From Rhodospirillaceae bacterium CCH5-H10 (GTDB lineage: Bacteria > Pseudomonadota > Alphaproteobacteria > Reyranellales > Reyranellaceae): a DNA stretch of 10,294 nucleotides. This document shows, piece after piece, positions 7,426-10,294 of this stretch. The stretch lies in contig LSKJ01000248.1 of the NCBI GenBank assembly GCA_001557035.1, forward strand, positions 1 to 10,294, written 5' to 3'. The translations under genes and the position numbers were made by a program. Every line of letters starts with the position of its first letter. Positions within the stretch are counted from its first letter, which is position 1. The notes beneath the pieces are model-generated. The model was not told the DNA's origin and did no database searches. It saw only the letters and a list, made by a program, of their open reading frames with translations.

Positions 7426-7440
7426 CAGTGCCTCCTGTCC
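7426..7440 (-). promoter_or_regulatory. Ribosome binding site deciding the DUF6134 gene start
   Basis: On the - strand, ACAGGAGGCACTG leads into the ATG at 7425, with AGGAGG five bases away. It favours this ATG, which begins a signal peptide, over a start 31 residues upstream that would put a charged, Gly/Ser-rich segment in front of the signal and overlap the CoA-transferase gene. Confidence 0.75.
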
Positions 7441-7471
7441 CCTTATACGCACGGGACGGCCGCCGGATCCC

Positions 7472-8656
7472 TCAGACGACCCGATCGGCTTTGAGCCGGG
7501 CGATAACGGCCGCATCATACCCCAGTTCCTGCAAGATTTGTTCCGTGTGCTCGCCGAGCTGGGGCGCCCGGCGACGGATGGTGAGGGGGGTGCGGGAGAG
7601 CTTCACGGGCTCCTGCAGCACCGGCACCGGCATACTGGCGCCCGGGTACTCCATCGGATGGAAGAACTTCGCCTCCTGGACGTGCCGGTCGTCCAGCGCC
7701 TGCTGCGGCGTATAGACCGGGCCGGCGGGAATGCGGTTGGCTTCCAGCGCGGCCAGTGCCTCGGCGACGGTTCGGGTGTCGCACCACTTCTGCATGAGGG
7801 CCGACAGGGCCTCGCCGTTGTCACCGCGGGCAAGGTCGTCCTTGAAGCGCGGATCGGCCGCCAGCGTGTCGTCGCCCATCAGCTTGCACCAGCGCACGAA
7901 CAGCGGCTGGCCGATGGTCATGGCGTAGATCCAGCCGTCCTTGCACTTGAAGGTGTCGGAGGGGCCGGCGGTGAAGCCGCGGTTGAGCGTGGCCACCCGG
8001 TTGAGATTGAGCATCGCCTGCTCGATCAGGTGGCTGTTGGTGATGTTGATGGCCGTGCGGAGCAGCGCGGTCTCGACCTTCTGCCCCTTGCCGCTCTTGG
8101 CGCGGTCCATGAGGGCGGCCAGCACGCCGACCGTGTTGAGCAGGGCGGTGCCGAAATCGACGACCGGTGCGTTGATGCGGGTCGGCGTCTCGCCGTCGCC
8201 CGACAGGTGCATGGCGCCGGACATCGCCTGGCCGATCGTGTCGAAGCCGACGCGGGTCTTGTAGGGACCCTCCGAGCCGAAGGTCGAGGTGGTGGCGAGG
8301 ATGATGCGCGGGTTGATGGCCGAGATGGTCTCGTAGTCGATTCCCATCTTCTGCAGGTCTTCGTAGGGCAGGTTGGCGATCACGATGTCGGACGTCGCGA
8401 CCAGCTTCTTCACGATCTCCCGGCCCTCGGGCTTCATCGGATTGAGGGTGAGGCCGAGCTTGTTCCGTCCCATCTGCAGGAACATGGCGCCGTCGCCGCC
8501 CTCGACGACGGGGGTCACCCAGCGGTCCTCGCTGCCCTCGAGCTTCTCGATCCGGATCACCTCGGCGCCCAGGTCGGCCAGCATGGTGCCGCAGAACGGA
8601 CCGGCGATGTAGCGGCCGAAATCGAGTACGCGGATGCCTTCGAGAACGCCTGACAT
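7472..8656 (-). CDS. CaiB/BaiF family (family III) CoA-transferase
   Basis: This enzyme moves CoA from an acyl-CoA donor to a free carboxylic acid through an aspartyl-CoA thioester. The 394-residue length is typical. The N-terminal GIRVLDFGRYIAGPFCGTMLADLGAEVIRIE is diagnostic. It is followed by the substrate-region motif GFDTIGQAMSGAMHLSG and the catalytic aspartate D167 in INAPVVDFGTALLN, equivalent to Asp169 of formyl-CoA transferase. The SGKGQKVETALL segment and the C-terminal half with IPAGPVYTPQQALDD complete the two-domain fold. The acid used is not readable; oxalate, carnitine, succinate, itaconate and others are used in the family. A GGGAGGATAAGG stretch upstream gives two possible Shine-Dalgarno sites. 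It lies 110 bases after the cupin gene, behind a GC-rich hairpin, and 46 bases before the DUF6134 gene. Confidence 0.95.
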   Translation of the reverse strand: MSGVLEGIRVLDFGRYIAGPFCGTMLADLGAEVIRIEKLEGSEDRWVTPVVEGGDGAMFLQMGRNKLGLTLNPMKPEGREIVKKLVATSDIVIANLPYEDLQKMGIDYETISAINPRIILATTSTFGSEGPYKTRVGFDTIGQAMSGAMHLSGDGETPTRINAPVVDFGTALLNTVGVLAALMDRAKSGKGQKVETALLRTAINITNSHLIEQAMLNLNRVATLNRGFTAGPSDTFKCKDGWIYAMTIGQPLFVRWCKLMGDDTLAADPRFKDDLARGDNGEALSALMQKWCDTRTVAEALAALEANRIPAGPVYTPQQALDDRHVQEAKFFHPMEYPGASMPVPVLQEPVKLSRTPLTIRRRAPQLGEHTEQILQELGYDAAVIARLKADRVV

Positions 8657-8742
8657 GTGACCTTATCCTCCCTTGCGCCGGGCACGGATGGGCCGGCTAC
8701 CACGGAGCATTAGCAGAGGTCGTTCGGCCGTTCTATTCGCCC

Positions 8743-8759
8743 CGGCCGCGTTGCGGCCG
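8743..8759 (-). terminator. GC-rich hairpin after the cupin gene, possible weak terminator
   Basis: The 7-bp perfect stem CGGCCGC/GCGGCCG (8743-8749 with 8753-8759) closes a three-base loop. On the - strand it begins eight bases after the cupin stop codon. No T-run follows, so it is not a standard intrinsic terminator. It may pause or protect the transcript, or simply reflect high GC content. The rest of the 110-base gap (8657-8766) shows no convincing promoter. Confidence 0.3.
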
Positions 8760-8766
8760 CGGGCGC

Positions 8767-9123
8767 TCAGTCGAAGAAAGTGTTGGGCTTCAGGAAGACC
8801 GCGAGCATGAGGCAGCCCTCGTCGGTCCAGGCGTCGTGGCGGCTTCCCGCCCGCCGCCAGACATAGTTGCCGGCCCGGCAGACGCCGGCGTGATCGGCGA
8901 AGGAGCCTTCGAGCACGTAGGTCTGTTCGATCGCGACATGCTCGTGCGCCGGGAGGCGGGCGCCCGGCGCCCAGCGCATCAGCACCGTCGAGAGGCCGGT
9001 CTCCTTCTGCTCCATCAGGATCTTCCACTCGACCCCGGGAAAGCGCGTCGGCTGCCACGGCACGTTCCCGACGTCGACATAGGTCGAGTCAGGGACCAGG
9101 CCCGCCAGCGTTTCGGCGTTCAT
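8767..9123 (-). CDS. Cupin domain protein (ChrR-like / small dioxygenase-like)
   Basis: The 118-residue product is a single cupin barrel. The first cupin motif is perfect: G54-x5-H60-x-H62-x3-E66-x6-G73 in GARLPAHEHVAIEQTYVLEG, giving three metal ligands. The second motif is degenerate: the usual Pro is Arg and the final Asn is missing, but H96 in GSRHDAW can supply the fourth ligand. A bound Zn, Fe or Mn is likely. The pattern resembles the cupin of the anti-sigma factor ChrR and 2,4'-dihydroxyacetophenone-dioxygenase-like proteins. Without an N-terminal anti-sigma domain, an enzymatic or sensing role is open. The start is chosen at the ATGA overlap with the upstream lyase gene, with AAGGTGG just before it. 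Overlapping translation suggests the two proteins work in one pathway. Confidence 0.88.
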   Translation of the reverse strand: MNAETLAGLVPDSTYVDVGNVPWQPTRFPGVEWKILMEQKETGLSTVLMRWAPGARLPAHEHVAIEQTYVLEGSFADHAGVCRAGNYVWRRAGSRHDAWTDEGCLMLAVFLKPNTFFD

Positions 9124-10076
9124 GCGGCCACCTTGCGGCGCGCGGCCTTCAGCGTGCCGCCGCGCATGAGGTGGCCGGGCAGGGGCCGGCCGACGATTTC
9201 CTCGGCAAGCTTCGCGACGTCGATCAGGCGCTCGATGTCGAGGCCGGTCTCCACGCCCATCTCCTCGCACATGAAGGCGAAGTCCTCGGTGCAGATGTTG
9301 CCGGCCGCGCCGTCGGTCGCGGCGAAGGGACAGCCGCCGAGCCCGGCGACCGAGGCGTCGAACTTCGTGACGCCCATGCGCAGGCCGGCATAGGCCGCCG
9401 CGGCGCCGGTGCCGCGCGTGTCATGGAGGTGGAGCGAGATCTCGAGATCGGGCCACTTCGAGCGCACCGCGCCGATCAGCCGTTCGACGGAAGCAGGCGT
9501 GGCCCAGCCCATCGCGTCGGTGAGCTTGATGCCCTTCAGGGTGAAGCCCGCCAGCTCGGCCTCGTCGAGCGCCAGTTGGACGCGCTGCAGGATGAGGTCG
9601 GTCGAGAGCTCGCCTTCGTAGTTGCAGCCGAAGGCGCCGAGGATGGTGCCCCATTCGACCGGCATGCCGCGATCCTTGAAGGTCTTGAGCGACATGCGCT
9701 GCTCGACCATGGCGTCGGGGACCGACTTGCCGATGTTCTTGCGCGAGAAGGTGTCGGAGGCGGTGACGCGCACGCCGCCGTCGACATGCAGAGGGCCCCG
9801 AAGCGCGCGCTCGAGGCCCTGCTGGTTCAGCCACAGCGCGCTGTACTGCACGCCGGGCTTGAGGTTGATCCTGCCCGCCACTTCCTCGGCATCGGCCATC
9901 GTCGGCACGCGCTTCGGGTTGACGTAGGAGACGCAGGCGATTTGCTTCAACCCGGTGTCCGCAAGCGCCTCGATCAGGCGGACCTTGTCGGCCACCGGGA
10001 TCATCTTCTTCTCGGACTGGAAGCCCTCGCGAGGACCCTCCTCGTTGATCGTCACTCGCTTGGGCAGGTCCGACAT
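9120..10076 (-). CDS. Hydroxymethylglutaryl-CoA lyase-like protein
   Basis: This is a DRE-TIM metallolyase of the HMGL-like family, which cleaves 3-hydroxy-3-methylglutaryl-CoA or a similar beta-hydroxyacyl-CoA into two carbonyl products (acetyl-CoA and acetoacetate for HMG-CoA). The 318-residue length is normal. The metal histidines H216 and H218 are in LHLHDTRG, the signature loop SVAGLGGCPFA carries the catalytic C249, N260 lies in GAAGNICTED, and LTDAMG is at 185-190. R16 is conserved, but the next residue, normally the metal-ligand and catalytic-site Asp of GPRDGLQ, is Glu17 here (GPREGFQ). The barrel is otherwise intact, so the protein is probably an active enzyme with shifted specificity. 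GGAGGA lies four bases before the ATG. It sits 31 bases after tctA, and its stop overlaps the cupin start. Confidence 0.9.
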   Translation of the reverse strand: MSDLPKRVTINEEGPREGFQSEKKMIPVADKVRLIEALADTGLKQIACVSYVNPKRVPTMADAEEVAGRINLKPGVQYSALWLNQQGLERALRGPLHVDGGVRVTASDTFSRKNIGKSVPDAMVEQRMSLKTFKDRGMPVEWGTILGAFGCNYEGELSTDLILQRVQLALDEAELAGFTLKGIKLTDAMGWATPASVERLIGAVRSKWPDLEISLHLHDTRGTGAAAAYAGLRMGVTKFDASVAGLGGCPFAATDGAAGNICTEDFAFMCEEMGVETGLDIERLIDVAKLAEEIVGRPLPGHLMRGGTLKAARRKVAA

Positions 10077-10078
10077 GT

Positions 10079-10119
10079 CTTCCTCCGGATCTTCGGGAGG
10101 AGGGGCCTTAGCCCTCCTC
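10079..10119 (-). promoter_or_regulatory. Alternative hairpins at the tctA end and lyase ribosome binding site
   Basis: On the - strand, GAGGAGGG (10119-10112) can pair with CCCTCCTC (10104-10097) around a seven-base loop that holds the tctA stop codon. The TCCTCC part of the second arm (10101-10096) can instead pair with GGAGGA (10086-10081), the lyase Shine-Dalgarno, around a nine-base loop. The two foldings exclude each other. The pairing is seen in the sequence, but any control of translation is inference. Confidence 0.4.
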
Positions 10120-10294
10120 TTCCACGAATGCTTCCTTGCGCGCCTTTTTGAAGCTGGGCAAGGCCATCAGGAGCAGCAGGACCGCCGTCGTGATGAGCAG
10201 GCCGAGGCTGATCGGACGCTCCAGGAACACCATGGCGTTGCCGCGCGAGAGCAGCATGGCGCGCCGGAAGTATTCCTCCATCTGCGGTCCCAGC
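10108..10294 (-). CDS. Tripartite tricarboxylate transporter permease, TctA family (C-terminal end, partial)
   Basis: Only the last 61 residues are in the window; the gene continues past the right edge. The visible part reads LGPQMEEYFRRAMLLSRGN, then MVFLERPISLGLLITTA, a hydrophobic helix (VLLLLMAL) and a charged Lys/Glu-rich tail ending at TAA (10108-10110). The LGP-x-x-E-E-x-x-RRA-x-LLSRG and F-x-x-RPIS patterns are typical of the C-terminus of TctA, the large membrane subunit of tripartite tricarboxylate transporters. TctA works with a small membrane subunit (TctB) and a periplasmic binding protein (TctC), neither of which is visible here. It lies upstream of the lyase gene with a 31-base gap, so it is probably the import step for the substrate handled by the - strand genes. 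Confidence 0.85.
   Translation of the reverse strand, partial: LGPQMEEYFRRAMLLSRGNAMVFLERPISLGLLITTAVLLLLMALPSFKKARKEAFVEEEG

Noticed and set aside
7361..8653. A 430-codon open frame on the + strand opposite the CoA-transferase
   Set aside because: The translation has low complexity and no motifs. The opposite strand encodes a complete CaiB/BaiF protein with catalytic Asp and ribosome binding site.
9171..10151. A 326-codon open frame on the + strand opposite the HMGL-like gene
   Set aside because: It is an antisense shadow of a gene with the full HMGL signature and would also run through the tctA-lyase junction.

Overview
The window is high-GC, densely packed bacterial chromosomal DNA. It shows strong G/C preference at third codon positions, clear Shine-Dalgarno sites and many stop/start overlaps. 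The protein families point to an alphaproteobacterium, probably a metabolically versatile Rhodospirillales or Hyphomicrobiales member. These families are a two-domain glutamine-dependent NAD synthetase, a TctA-type tripartite tricarboxylate transporter, a family III CoA-transferase, an HMG-CoA-lyase-like protein, DUF3237 and DUF6134. That placement is inferred from gene content only. No stretch longer than about 110 bases lacks a gene.

Left part, + strand (1-5388). The window opens in the anticodon loop of a tRNA-Val(GAC) with encoded CCA. Next comes nadE (119-2179), the glutamine-dependent NAD+ synthetase. After a 78-base gap there is a tight four-gene run: a single-domain rhodanese (2258-2665), an AMP-forming acyl-CoA ligase (2676-4277), a DUF3237 protein (4286-4756) and a LysE/RhtB-family exporter (4756-5388). 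The gaps are 10 and 8 bases and then a one-base TGATG overlap, so these four are probably one transcript. Their shared substrate is unknown.

Middle (5389-5487). Two convergent operons meet here around a perfect 26-bp inverted repeat with a 22-base loop. Each arm is itself a near-perfect palindrome. It probably insulates the two transcripts and may be a copy of a dispersed palindromic repeat.

Right part, - strand (5488-10294), read right to left. The genes are the C-terminal end of a TctA permease, an HMG-CoA-lyase-like protein and a cupin that overlaps it by ATGA. A 110-base gap with a GC-rich hairpin follows. Then come a CaiB/BaiF CoA-transferase, a secreted DUF6134 protein, a probable SCP2-like small protein (ATGA overlap) and an alpha/beta hydrolase (one-base gap). 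Uptake of a carboxylate, CoA activation and retro-Claisen cleavage is a coherent catabolic reading of the first genes, but the substrate cannot be read from the sequence.

I did not find a clearly novel system such as a defence island, CRISPR array or mobile element. The items most worth a second look are the compound palindrome at 5397-5470, the inferred carboxylate catabolic cluster, the Asp-to-Glu change in the metal-site motif of the lyase, and two mutually exclusive hairpins between tctA and the lyase gene.
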